Shown here piece after piece: positions 12,371 through 22,809 of a DNA stretch of 64,000 nucleotides. Position 1 is the stretch's first letter; each line of letters begins with the position of its first letter. The stretch spans positions 557,591,136 to 557,655,135 of the forward strand of contig NC_081413.1 of the NCBI RefSeq assembly GCF_030272615.1, read 5' to 3'. The translations under genes were made by a program, and so were the position numbers. Under the pieces are notes generated by a model that saw nothing but the letters and a program-made list of their open reading frames with translations, searched no databases and was not told where the DNA came from. The DNA comes from Cryptomeria japonica (Eukaryota; Streptophyta; Pinopsida; Cupressales; Cupressaceae).

Positions 12371-13250
12371 CATCACTATTTTATAACAACTCCCTTAAGA
12401 AAATGTAGTAAACCAAAACATGTATCTCAAAGAAACTATAAGTAATCAATAATCAACAATTTACCTTAATAAGAATGTCATATAGGATCATGAATACACT
12501 AGCAGTATTAGCATTTCATGGCCAAACATCTGATAATGAAGCATTTTTAATGGCAATTCTAACAGATTACGTGTTCATAGGTTCAAGCACAGACATGTTT
12601 ACAAACTCCACTCCAACCTATTATTATTAAATATAGAGCAAGTACCTTTCATCATGATAGCCCTAAGCTACGATATCAGACGAATTCCTATCCATCCTGT
12701 GGTGGACACCCGTGAACACCAAGTGCAACAAAATTCAACAGAAAGGCACATTATACAATGAAATTCATGCATACCACTCTGCACAGAAATGACATTATAT
12801 CCATAGCTTGCACAAGATTTCAGTCTTTTCCTATTATCAAAGTTTAACAACTGCAATATTATTTCCAGTTCTACAAAGAATATCTAAACCAAACTTATTT
12901 GGCATTGCTTGCTACACAGACAATAACTATCTCAAGGGATGATATATCATCAATTCTGGAACAATGTTTATATGAGATCTAATTACAAAAAGATTTGTAA
13001 TTTCTAAATAAACTTAAAAAAATCATAAGTAGTCTAAAGGGTTGAGCTTAACTGGTTAAAACACTGGGTTCTCACTATGAAGACGCAAGTTCAATTCCCA
13101 ATAGAAACATCTGAAATGGAATTCTTAAATAAAATTAAAAAATCACAAGTAAAATGATTGGCATTCTCAAACCTCTACCAAAAACTTTCCAACTCATGCC
13201 AGAATGGATGCTGTAGAATATGGCAGGGTAATCCATTGAGGAATTAATAA
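12371..13250. repeat. Segmental duplication, copy 1
   Basis: This segment matches 16481-17233 in the same orientation over nearly its whole length, with many substitutions and small indels. Shared landmarks include GAAACTATAAGTAATCAATA, CATTTCATGGCCAAACATC (first base variable), CTCAAGGGATGATATATCAT and the closing TGAGGAATTAAT. Copy 1 holds an extra SINE that copy 2 lacks. No protein is evident, so it is probably duplicated upstream or intergenic DNA. Confidence 0.85.
13002..13151 (+). mobile_element. tRNA-derived SINE with imperfect 30-bp TSD
   Basis: The body is about 13032-13121. It has an A-box-like GAGCTTAACTGG at 13044-13055 and a B-box AGTTCAATTCC at 13088-13098, in tRNA-like spacing. 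Between them the text reads AAAACACTGGGTTCTCACTATGAAGAC, much like the anticodon arm of a tRNA. Imperfect direct repeats of about 30 bp (13002-13031 and 13122-13151) flank it. The paralogous segment at 17091-17140 has one copy of the flank and no body, which supports a true insertion. It is too degenerate at the ends to be a tRNA gene. Confidence 0.78.
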
Positions 13251-13348
13251 TAAGATTAAGATAGCAGTAATGGCAACCACAAGGTTAATGGTAATAGCAT
13301 TAGCCAGGATTTCTGCATAATCAGATAATTTTATTTCAACTTATATTC

Positions 13349-13995
13349 AGTCAGATTTCTTACAGAGATGTTGTACGTTTTTCCCTGCTTGAAGAGATGG
13401 CGAGTCTTATGGAGGAAAATACCCTTTCTCAATTTTTATTGCAAAGATTTTGCGAAACAGAAAGATGACAAAATACAGGCCATAATTAACGATGCCCTGC
13501 TCCATCTGGATGCTCGTCTTCGTTGTTTGGACCTTCAAATCGCGTTGGATAACCCTAACACTGCCGATATGAACAACTGGATTTGCCTTGTAGCTGGAAA
13601 ACAGGTGGAACACATGGACTCTACAAATCTGTTATAGAGATTCCAAGACCGCTAAGAGGATTAGCGATTCTTTCATGGTGGAGATTGGGAACCCTGTTTT
13701 CAGGTGTGAAAACCTCATTACCTTAAAAATGAAATTCATTAATCTTCCCAAGATACCCACTAATTTTGGGGTTTTCCATTTCCTGAAAACATTTCATCCT
13801 GTCCATAATCCGAATGTTGATGATGCTAAGTTTAAAGAAATCATGGACGCGTGCCCACATCTTCAGAATTTGGCGATTCGCGCTTTTTTGGGATTGAACG
13901 AATTTCAAACTTGCTATCTTTACTTCTCACAAGAAATTTTCAAAAATAAAAAGCCGACTGAAATCAAATTCGCAATCAAATCAAATTCTTACTAA
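13349..13995 (+). pseudogene. F-box/LRR (FBD-type) protein fragment
   Basis: The upstream frame ends in RDVVRFSLL, and after a frameshift at about 13390 the next frame gives KRWRVLWRKIPFLNF. Together these are the second half of an F-box. A leucine-rich part follows (DALLHLDARLRCLDLQIAL, NWICLVAGKQVEH), with another frameshift near 13640. The last piece has LPKIPTNFGVFHFLKTF and DAKFKEIMDACPHLQNLAI, typical of plant F-box/LRR proteins. The first half of the F-box is absent and the frame stops at 13995, well short of the usual 400 or more residues. F-box proteins are SCF ubiquitin-ligase adaptors, and this copy is broken. The start at 13349 marks where homology appears, not a start codon. Confidence 0.75.
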
Positions 13996-14366
13996 AATTG
14001 TTCTGCATTTTAGGACTGGTAGCACAAAATTTAGAAAGAGAATCTTTTGCACTAATTTAGAAACTTCCATAAAGACCTTCATTTCCTCCCGGAGTTGCTT
14101 TGATATACTTGCATGAATAAAACTTTTCAGGAAGAAAATCTTTGAGATTCCATATTGTAAGGCAATCTTTGAGAACCTTCCATTTAAATAGTCCTACAAT
14201 CTTTGAGAATCTTCAATTTAAATAGTGCTGGAATCTCTTCCAGATATATTTTTGTAATAGCATTAATTTATTTGAAGACTATATGTTCTGCATGAATTTA
14301 GAGCAGGGTGAAAGTTTCCTTCCGTCAATGTTTTTAAATTCACAATGCAAAAAATTAATTTGGGTT

Positions 14367-15254
14367 GAGAAATTTTTGCCCTCTCAAAATATAGTTTTCA
14401 AATAAATTAATACAATTATATATTTGGGATTCAAAAAATACATCTTTAAATGTTTAACGAAATTGTAGAATGTTCTGGACCAGGCCTGGAATTTGATGGC
14501 CACCCCTGCCTGTCATATGAATTTTGTATGGCAGTCTTGTCATTGCAACGACTTTCATTTGACATTTAAAAAAAAATATATTATAAAAAAAAATAATTGT
14601 TCAAGATGTATGTTGTGTAAACAAATAACAATAGAAATTTTAAATTTTTTAATTGTGGTCATCTACAATTTAGTTTGCAAAAATATGATGCAAACATAAA
14701 TTGTTTTTTAAAAAGAAAATTATTGTTCTAAATTAGTAATATATGCAAAAAAAAACTTAAATTTACAAAATAAATTTCTAAATTCATACCCAAAAATCTA
14801 GGAATTATGGGAGAGAAATTTTCGCCCTCTCAAAATATAGTCTTCAAATAAATTAATACAATTATGCATTTGGGATTCAAAAAATATATCTTTAAATGTT
14901 TGACGAAATTGCAGAATGTTCTGGACCAGGCCTGGAATTTGATGGCCACCCCTGCCTGTCATATGAATTTTGTATGGCAGTCTTGTCATTGCAATGACTT
15001 TCATTTGACATTTAAAAATAAAAATATTATAAGAAAAAATAATTGTTCAAGATGTATGTTGTGTAAACAAATAACAATAGTAATTTTAAATTTTTTAATT
15101 GTGGTTATCTACAATTTAGTTTGCAAAAATATGATGCAAACATAAATTGTTTTTTAAAAAGAAAATTATTGTTCTAAATTAGTAATATATGCAAAAAAAA
15201 CCTAAATTTACAAAATAAATTTCTAAATTCATACCCAAGAATCTAGGAACTATT
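14367..15254. repeat. ~445-bp tandem duplication spanning a MITE 5' end
   Basis: Copy A (about 14367-14810) and copy B (about 14813-15254) align at an offset of 445-446 bp with few differences. Each copy contains about 110 bp of flanking DNA, the 8-bp sequence TTCTGGAC, and the first ~325 bp of the hAT-like MITE. The duplication therefore happened after the MITE inserted. Open frames inside the copies repeat with the DNA and look non-coding. Confidence 0.9.
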
Positions 15255-15671
15255 ATAAAAATTCATATTAAAATATTTTAGAAATTAAAAACAATTATAT
15301 TGAACAAGTTTCTAAATTGATGTTTAAGACAATCTTATTAAAAATATTTATAAAAATAAATTAACTAAGTTTCTAAATTCATATAAGAAAATACATAATA
15401 TTTTGAAAAAATCATATCAAAATATTATAAAATTACAAACAATTATATTCTACCATTTCAAAACATTCTAAATAAATTTATATTTTAATAATAAACATTC
15501 TAAAATGATATATATTAATATAAAAAATTATAATACTATAGAATATATATTGCCTATTATAATTTTAAGAAAAAATAACATGTCAATGTGTATATCTAAT
15601 AACTTTTTTAGCTGTCATATACGATCTAAAAGTGAAAAAACAGCCACATTGACTGTCAAATTCCAGGCCTG
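14927..15671. mobile_element. hAT-type MITE with 16-bp TIRs and 8-bp TSD
   Basis: Terminal inverted repeats are CAGGCCTGGAATTTGA at 14927-14942 and its exact reverse complement at 15656-15671. They are flanked by the 8-bp direct repeat TTCTGGAC at 14919-14926 and 15672-15679. An 8-bp TSD is the hallmark of the hAT superfamily. The 745-bp interior is AT-rich with no transposase motif, so it is non-autonomous. TGTCATAT occurs near both ends. A second copy of the 5' TIR and TSD lies at 14473-14496, created by the later tandem duplication. Confidence 0.88.
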
Positions 15672-15679
15672 TTCTGGAC

Positions 15680-16480
15680 CATTTAAATCAAAGATACTCA
15701 GAGATTTACTTCTTTAAAAGTAGTTATCATGCCAGTATGTGATATAATATGCAAAGTAACTTTGAGAGGAAATGATATGAAGATCTTTATGGAAGTTTCT
15801 AAATTATTGCAGAATGTAATAAAAGATTGTCTTCCTAAACTTAGTTATTATGCAAGTATGTACTATTAATCATAATATACAAAACAATTTCCGGAAAAGA
15901 TAAAGATAGCAAAGACAAATTACAACACCCGTACAACATCATCTTGGCCTTTAAAAAAGGAAAGATTTTCCTGTTATCTGTAAGATTTCAGTCGTTTTTT
16001 TATTTGTGGGAATTTCTTATGAGAAAAGATCAATTTTTAGAAATTTATGTGAAGCTTGTTGAAAATATCAATTTAAAGATAATTGTTGGAGATTAACATA
16101 ATCTAATTGAAGATTAACACAATCTAATTGGGCGTAGCATAACCTGCATAGATTGCTAGACAACATTTTGCTCTCTTTTAATAATCTTGATAATCTAAAA
16201 TTACACTAATTTTTTCAATAAAATCCACCTATTAGTATGATATGATAAACTACTTTAAAAAAATCAAAACTTAAAATATGTTTTTAACTTGAAATCTATT
16301 AAACAAGAAAATGGATAGCACTTACTCTTTTAACATTATTTATGTTTCTATTTGTTTGCCACTGTATACAGAAATCTCTAAATGGCATTCTTGAATAGAA
16401 TTTTCCTCCTCGAACAAATCCTTTACTTTCAAGATTCAAACAGGATGTTGTGCAATTATCCACCTGCAAATAGACAATTT
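15680..16480. other. AT-rich sequence, no gene recognised
   Basis: Flanking DNA of the MITE. No motif, terminal repeat or coding frame is supported. Confidence 0.55.
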
Positions 16481-17233
16481 CATAACAAAAAAATGTAGTA
16501 AATCAAAACTTGTATCTTAAAGAAACTATAAGTAATCAATAATCAACACTTTAGCTTAACAAGGATGTCATATAGCATCATGAATACACTCGTAATAATA
16601 GAATTTCATGGCCAAACATCAGACAATCAAGCACTTTTTAATGAAAATTCTAATAGATTAGATACACATAAATTCAAACAGAGACATGATTACAAACTCT
16701 ACTCCAACCTATTATTAAATATAGAGCAATATACCTTTCAACATGATAGCCACAAGCCATGGTATCGGGCAAATTCTCATCCATCCTGTGGTGGACACCA
16801 AGTAGCAACAAAATTCAACATAAAGGGACATTAGACAATGAAATTCATGCATATCCTCTGCACAGAAATAACATCATATCCACAGCTTGCACAAGATTGC
16901 AGTCTTTCCGATGATCAAAGTTTAACAACTCCAATATTGTTTCCAGTTCTACAGAGAATATCTAAATCGAACTATTTACTTTGTATTGCTTACTACGCAG
17001 ACAATAACAATCTCAAGGGATGATATATCATCAATTGTGGAACAATGTTCATATAATTTTGGTATGAGATCTTATTATAGACAAAGATTTGTAATTTCTA
17101 AAGAAACCTCAAAAAAATCAGAAGTATAACTGTATAAATGATTGGCATATCCAAACCTCTACGAATAACTTTCCAACTCGTGCCAGAATGGAAGCTGCAG
17201 AATATGGCAGGGAAATCTATTGAGGAATTAATG
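16481..17233. repeat. Segmental duplication, copy 2
   Basis: The direct, diverged paralogue of 12371-13250, about 4.1 kb downstream. It lacks the SINE seen in copy 1 and has small indels of its own, such as AATTTTGGT near 17056. The DNA right of 17233 does not match the DNA right of copy 1. Confidence 0.85.
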
Positions 17234-17788
17234 ATACAGAAACAATTTTTCCAGATGTTATAAATTTGCTGGGCCTTTGGTGGACTTGTATGCAGAGGGT
17301 TGAAGCATAACAAGACAAATTATTTGACAAAATCATCAAATAATGTACAAGAACTACTTGACAAACTATTCGACAAACATGCACTAGGTGTGTGAACTGT
17401 TTGACAAAATGCCTCATAGAAATGTTAAAACATGCACTGGGTATGTGAACCGTTTGACAAAATGCCTCAATAAAAGGAATAGCATGCACAGAGCTACCGT
17501 GAAAACTATTCACCAAGAATAACCGAGAAGAGTTATATTTATTTAACCCTAATTCATATATTTGCGACAGCCATAGATATATTTCAAGTTTTTTTAACAC
17601 AATGACATTAATTGTTCCCATGGCTATACAAATTTGGTATTCATACCTTTAAACTGCAACGACTGCAACATTCCAAGGAAACTAGCTTTCTTTCACACAG
17701 ATGAATCATTCAATAAACATCCATTCCAAATAAAAGCGCCAAGAATATTAAGGATAATACCGAGCTACAATTGAATCAAACCTAAATC
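17234..17788. other. No gene recognised; short internal direct repeats
   Basis: At 17390-17475 a GTGTGAACTGTTTGACAAAATGCCTCA segment occurs twice with small changes. The minus-strand open frame covering it has no recognisable motif. This may be the decayed upstream region of the small pseudogene that follows. Confidence 0.4.
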
Positions 17789-17796
17789 TATATAAG
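17789..17796 (+). promoter_or_regulatory. TATA-like box upstream of small ORF
   Basis: TATATAAG lies about 40 bp before the ATG at 17833. The spacing is a little short for a normal plant leader, so this could be chance in AT-rich DNA. Confidence 0.3.
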
Positions 17797-17832
17797 AAAT
17801 CTCAACGCTTCACCAGATATGCATCATTTTTC

Positions 17833-18066
17833 ATGGCTAGGGTTTACCCCGAGATTTATACTCCCAAGCGAACCCTAACACTTATTCCCTACAATGATCG
17901 CATTTTCATACTTGCTGAAGAGAAGGCATGAACCCAAGCAAGGAACATTATTTAAAATGCCCTAGGCTTCCACCAAAGGAATGATGTGATAGCCATCCAA
18001 GGAGCCTCCTCCAGCAAAAGAATGATTGCTTCTGTAGAAGTTTGCCCTTTGTTTAATTTCTACAGA
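17833..18066 (+). pseudogene. Small unknown protein with two nonsense changes
   Basis: From the ATG at 17833 one frame reads 32 codons (MARVYPEIYTPKRTLTLIPY, then ND RIF ILAEEKA), then TGA at 17929. After the stop the same frame continues coherently (QARNII, TAA, NALGFHQRNDVIAIQGAS, SKRMIASVEV) to about 18066. TGA for CGA and TAA for CAA are each one C-to-T transition, so an original ORF of at least 75 residues is likely. The helix followed by VIAI and a Gly/Ser turn is loosely reminiscent of Alba-type nucleic-acid-binding folds, but the likeness is weak and I do not assign it. I do not recognise the protein. Confidence 0.4.
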
Positions 18067-19040
18067 ACAATTTAAGTTCTTCTATGACTCAATACATCCA
18101 CTGCAACCCCATACACATTCTCCTCTGAATTATAAGATAAGTCTACCTCAAGCTCAAAAATTCGGCTCATGCACCTACGTGACAATTTTTTTTTAACTTA
18201 CCTGGGTATTCTTCCATTTTCTTCCCGTTTCTAGATCGTTTTGATGATAGATTCATGTTCTCGGTTCTACCTCGTTTCCATGATATCATGTTAGTGTAAT
18301 TTCATAAGTTTTATGAGAGAGGAATAGTATTTGAGCAATCAAAATTTGGTCTTTTTCAAAACAAAAAAAAAATCTCTATATTTGTAGCTAATGTGATATC
18401 ACATGATTGATTATTTTTACAACATTAAAGTCATAATTATTGATGCGATGTTGTAAAAACAAATTGGACATTTAATCAACAATTATGGATATTAAATCAA
18501 CAACTGCTATCTAACAATTGAAATATGTGATCCTCTCCCAATATAACATTTACATAAGAATCTTTTGTAATTCAAAATAACTATAGTATATAATATATTA
18601 AATCTTAAATTTAAATTAGTTTAATAGAATGTATGTAAAATTAATAACTTGAAAAATCTTTTCTCCAAATCAAGACTATATTTATAATGTGGACAGTAGG
18701 GCTTAGGTTTGTATTTCATTCTAACCCTAATTCTCATATTAGTCTATTGATTTTGAAATTGGTGGAGAAATATTTTTCAAATAATGAAAAGATATATAGT
18801 TAATCTTCAATGTTCAAAAGATTTACTTGAAATCTTTATCAAAATCCATCCTTCATCTTAGATTTTTCTTATGTCTATAAGACAAACAAAGAAACATTAA
18901 AACTCTCATTTTTGTAAATACTAGCATACAAATCTTTAGAAGATATAGGTAAAGTACGCCCAAAGACATTATATTTGTTCATTATTCCACTTTAAAAATA
19001 TTTTATTATATTGTAATAAATATTAAATTATGTCTTCGAA
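18067..19040. other. AT-rich sequence, no gene recognised
   Basis: No supported coding or structural feature. An A-run lies at about 18360-18372, and otherwise the sequence has no visible structure. Confidence 0.55.
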
Positions 19041-19044
19041 TGTG

Positions 19045-19110
19045 TAGTGTCGCAGTCAAAACACTTCGTTGGTGAAGCAACCAACAAGGTTCAAATCCCT
19101 GTTGGGCCAT
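19045..19110 (+). mobile_element. tRNA-like SINE head (tentative)
   Basis: GGTTCAAATCC at 19088-19098 is a good pol III B-box, flanked by complementary CAACA and TGTTG that could form a T-arm. A weak A-box-like TAGTGTCGCAG lies about 43 bp upstream. I cannot find target duplications, so the length and identity are uncertain. Confidence 0.35.
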
Positions 19111-19299
19111 TGTCAAAAGTGTTTACGTGGAGCCAGAGGACGTGTTGTGCCAATGTCACGGTCATGTAAAACTATGAGTAGCAGAGAACCTTCTAAACAC
19201 CAAGATAGGCCCCCAAAACTACAATCTCTAGAGAAAGACCTAGCCTTACCCCACAAAAATAGCTAAACCCTAAAACCAAAGGAATTAAATCGTAGCTAA

Positions 19300-20010
19300 A
19301 ACAGTGCAACCGTTGCAAAATTGCTCTAGAACAAAACCCCTAACACCAACTAAGAGAAATTTACTGAAATAAACTCCATGCTTTAAAAAATAAACAGCAA
19401 AATTCAGGCTGCAATTTAACTCCTACTTCACCCTGGCAACAGAGGACCATTGACCCAGTAGTCTGACAAGTTGAAAGCCCACTTCTCCTTGTCCTCCCCA
19501 ACTTTCTTTGCCTTCTCCTTACTCTGCTCAATCTCCTTCTCACACAGATATTGCTTCAATTCATCCCCCCCAATCAACACCTCCATGCAATGTGCATCAC
19601 GATCCTCTGAATCACTCTATAAAATGAATGGTTGGAGTAGGCAATTGGAATCTATCTCTTGGCACGAGTTGTCACCAATAGGAAGAAAATCTACACCTAA
19701 TTAAGCTTGTGTCATAATGGAAGGAATGACATACAACTAGTCCACATTCACACACCACTCTAACACCCACAACACCTCCTCCTTACCCAATTCAAGGCCC
19801 CATGCCATAACCATTGACACAATGTTAATGTTTGTATGGTATTGGTGCTCAACCTACAAGAATTCTTTCCTGATAGCATCTTCATTATCTCGAGGAAGAT
19901 GTGATCCTCATATTTGAACATGTCCCTCAAACACTGTGCCCAAAAAGGCAAGTTGTTGTCTTGTCATGATGAGAGTGAAGGTCGCCTCCATTTGGCACAA
20001 GTCTAGTGTC
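19300..20010 (-). pseudogene. Remnant of LINE-type downstream ORF (minus strand)
   Basis: Minus-strand translation is coherent in broken frames from about 20010 to 19438. It ends in a Lys/Glu-rich helix (KEIEQSKEKAKKVGEDKEKW) followed by AFNLSDYWVNGPLLPG and then a hydrophobic Trp-rich stretch with stops. It lies on the same strand as, and 3' of, the RNase H fragment at 21330-21850, matching the layout of the first LINE. It may be the 3' ORF of a second copy of that LINE family. Function unknown. Confidence 0.4.
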
Positions 20011-21320
20011 AAAAATTGCATACCTCTTTGTAATTTGACCTACATCTTTTTTAACCACTATGGTGTCCATTCCCCTAGCACCTGAGTAGGCTCACTTCAG
20101 ACCTTGCATCAGCCTTTTCCCTCTTAGGATGCTTAAGACCCCCTTTCAACAACTATCCTTCAGCTTATGTTTCTTGTTAGTCGCGTGTCTCCCTTGTCTC
20201 TTGTTGTTTTTGAGCATGATTCATTTTGACACTAGTGTGCCACACATTCATCCCGTGACATCTCAATGTTAGAATGTCAATTCCGAGCACACCTTTCCAC
20301 TTATCACTTGCGTATGTCGGTGGAAACGGCTCTGAACCTTTCAAACGACTTGCCAGCCCTCTTTTCCCTCCTCTTCTCTCTTTTAAATCTATCCTCTCCC
20401 TTCATTCAAGATCTCTAGTTCCTCCATACAATCTCTCTTATTCTTTGGGCTCTTACAACTTCCTCCAACTCTCTCTCGCTTGCTACATCAATCTCTATTT
20501 TTCTTTAGCACTCTCAAGCTCTCACAGTATTCTTTTGCAACTCTCTAGGCTTTCTCAAGCCTTTTTGGTAATATCTATCTATTTATCCTATCTTTGGGCA
20601 TTTTGGGATTTATCACATCCCTCTTCTATTATTTATCATTTATCCTATCTTGCATTTGACTTTTATTCTATCAATCTATCTGGTTGTCTATGGAGGTGGA
20701 AACACTAAAACAGGGATTTGACTGAGGCAAGTCCCCAAGTAACCCCAAACATTTTTCCTTTTTGGCTTGTGTGTAGGTTGCATTAGGGAAGATTCATTTG
20801 GCTGGAGGCTTCATATCGTGGACCGGTTGTGAGATTATCTTCTTCCTTTCCTTTGTGGCTTTCATTCCATTTATATAATTGTTTTACCTTCTTTTATATA
20901 TATTTATCGCATTTAAATTAATCTAAAACACTTATCTATTACATTGTGCCCTTTTGTGCGAACTTTGCATTTTGTTTGTACATGGCACTAGCGCATCATG
21001 CTATTGTCCATAATCCGTGTGCGCATCCTTGTGGAGAGAGCTATCAAGGGATGTACGAAGACATACTACATCTTGAGTGGAGAGGTTGGTTAGTGAATCT
21101 TTGAGAGGTTGTTATCCGCTTGTTGAAGAGGTTCATTTTTCCCCCTCCGCAACAAGAAAACCCTCACAACACAACACCGCCATCTTCCAGCTACACAGAC
21201 CATTTGTTGCATAAATAATTGCATGTCACCCGATCCATAATTACCACCATTCGTGCCACCTTAATTGTCATTCCCAAAAATAATTAAAAAATGCTTTGGC
21301 TACATATGATAGAATTGTTC
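20011..21320. other. Decayed sequence between LINE fragments
   Basis: The 144-residue plus-strand frame at 20274-20708 is rich in Ser, Leu, Phe and Tyr from CT-rich DNA and shows no domain, so I do not call it a gene. A CTAGCGCATCATGC text near 20992 matches the octamer of the gypsy arrays described below. No boundaries are found. Confidence 0.4.
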
Positions 21321-21329
21321 CCCAAGGTC

Positions 21330-21850
21330 CAACTCATAGTTGTCCTCCCACACACCTGATAACTTGCTCTTGTCAAGTGATAATGCCACCTTGGATAAGT
21401 TATCAACCACCGTATTGCCATCTCTCAATATGTGAGAGAGACAAAAATTGGAAAATATTGCAAGTAAATCTCTCACAATTTTAATGTATTTATTAAGCTA
21501 CCAAGTCACCAATTCTCCTTTAATCAAGGCATTGATAATAATTTGGGAGTCACCCTCAAGGTGAAGTCGGGAAATATTCAAATTTTTGGCCATCACCACC
21601 ACCAACGAGGCCACTTGAGCCTCGATTGAATTGTTCGTATCATTCCTCAATCTCAAAACCCCAAACGCCACAATGCTTACAAAACAATCTCTAGCAACAT
21701 AGCCTGCACCAAAGGGGTCAGGGTTTCCCTTGGACACCCTATCGAAGTTCACCTTGATCTTTCCCTACTCCGGAGCAGTCCACTCAACGATCCTACCCTT
21801 TTTATAGCTTGGATTAATCCTGACAAGCCCATTAATAGGCCATATATGAT
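21330..21850 (-). pseudogene. LINE RNase H domain fragment
   Basis: The open frame 21752-21498 begins MNFDRVSKGNPDPFGAGYV, then has EAQVASLVVVMA and LEGDSQIIINALIKGE. After a stop it continues with HILRDGNTVVDNLSKVAL near 21420-21380. These are the D, E, D and D positions of the plant LINE RNase H (RVT_3-like). Sequence upstream to about 21850 still looks homologous (the linker before RNase H), then homology stops, so the element is 5'-truncated there. It belongs to the same broad LINE type as the element at 1827-6013, not to the L1 at 43-53 kb, which lacks RNase H. Confidence 0.75.
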
Positions 21851-22229
21851 AATAATATTATGTTTTAATATATTCTTATTTTTATGTAGGACACTTTCAG
21901 TCCCCCATAATCACTAATATTAAATTGAGATAAATATGAAGTTTAACTTGATTGCATGATGGAAATAGATAGATTTGATTGATTATTAAACTCAGAGTGA
22001 GTAGTAGTTGAGAGGTAGAAGTGTAGATATAATTAGCATTAAATAACTAAAAAATATTTAATTGAGTGCATGAGAGGAGAAAATAAAATAAATTAAATTA
22101 AAAAATAATAATTAAATATTTTTTGGCTTTTCATGCATTTAAGTGTCACAAACATCAAATTAAATGCTTCTAGTTTCTATTGACAGATGTTTTTGCATCC
22201 ATGTGTAAGTATAGTACACCTTCGACGTA
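21851..22229. other. AT-rich sequence, no gene recognised
   Basis: Separates the LINE fragment from the start of recognisable Copia sequence. The 5' part of the Copia element (LTR, gag, protease) could once have been here but is not recognisable. Confidence 0.45.
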
Positions 22230-22809
22230 TTAATAAGTAATGTGAGGTAATTTGAAATAACACACTACTACTTCTTTGCACAAACAAGAGGTGCATTAGA
22301 GAGGTCATGATAGATTACTCTAGAAGGACATGGGTGTATTTCTTCAACAATAAATTTAAGGTCTTTAATCAACTTAGCGAGTTTAAGGCTCTATTGAAAA
22401 ATAAGCCTTGTAAAAACACTTAGTTGTTGAGAAGTGACAATAAGGCGAATATTATTTATAGACTTGATAGATTTTGTAAGGACAGTAATATATAAATGCA
22501 TAAAACAACTCCATTCAGCCCTAAATAGAGCAGGGTTACAAAACATATGAACATGATATTTATGGAGAGGTCTAAGAGTATGCTTAATGGGTCTAAGGCA
22601 TATAAAAATTCTAGGTGGAGGTTGTTTGTACTACATGTTACTTGATCAATAGGTCTCCTACATCAACACTTATTGAGAGTACCCCTATAGAGGTTTGGAC
22701 AGGAAAAAAATCCCTCACTTCACCATTTCATGTTTTTTGTTGTGAGGCATATGCTCATTTTCCTAAGGAGAATTGATCAATGTTGGATAAAAAGGTTGTT
22801 AAATATATC
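22230..22809 (+). pseudogene. Copia A integrase, part 1 (interrupted by gypsy)
   Basis: From about 22305 the plus strand reads DYSRRTWVYFFNNKF and FNQLSEFKALLKNKPC, the signature after the integrase core start in plant Copia elements. Further on, SMLNGSKAYKNSRWRLF, ESTPIEVWTGKKPS and KEN...VKYI-like text follows in shifting frames to the ATATC that ends at 22809. The next Copia residue is found at 41005, after the gypsy element. Many stops and frameshifts mark it as ancient. Protease and gag are not visible upstream. Confidence 0.8.

Noticed and set aside
13032-13121. Functional tRNA gene
   Set aside because: Has A- and B-box-like text, but no complete cloverleaf or acceptor stem is evident, and flanking duplications mark it as a SINE.
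14493-15145. Two similar open frames of 68 and 93 codons
   Set aside because: They repeat because the DNA is tandemly duplicated inside a MITE. No homology or codon signal.
20274-20708. 144-codon plus-strand open frame
   Set aside because: Composed of Ser, Leu, Phe and Tyr from CT-rich DNA, with no domain and no supporting context.
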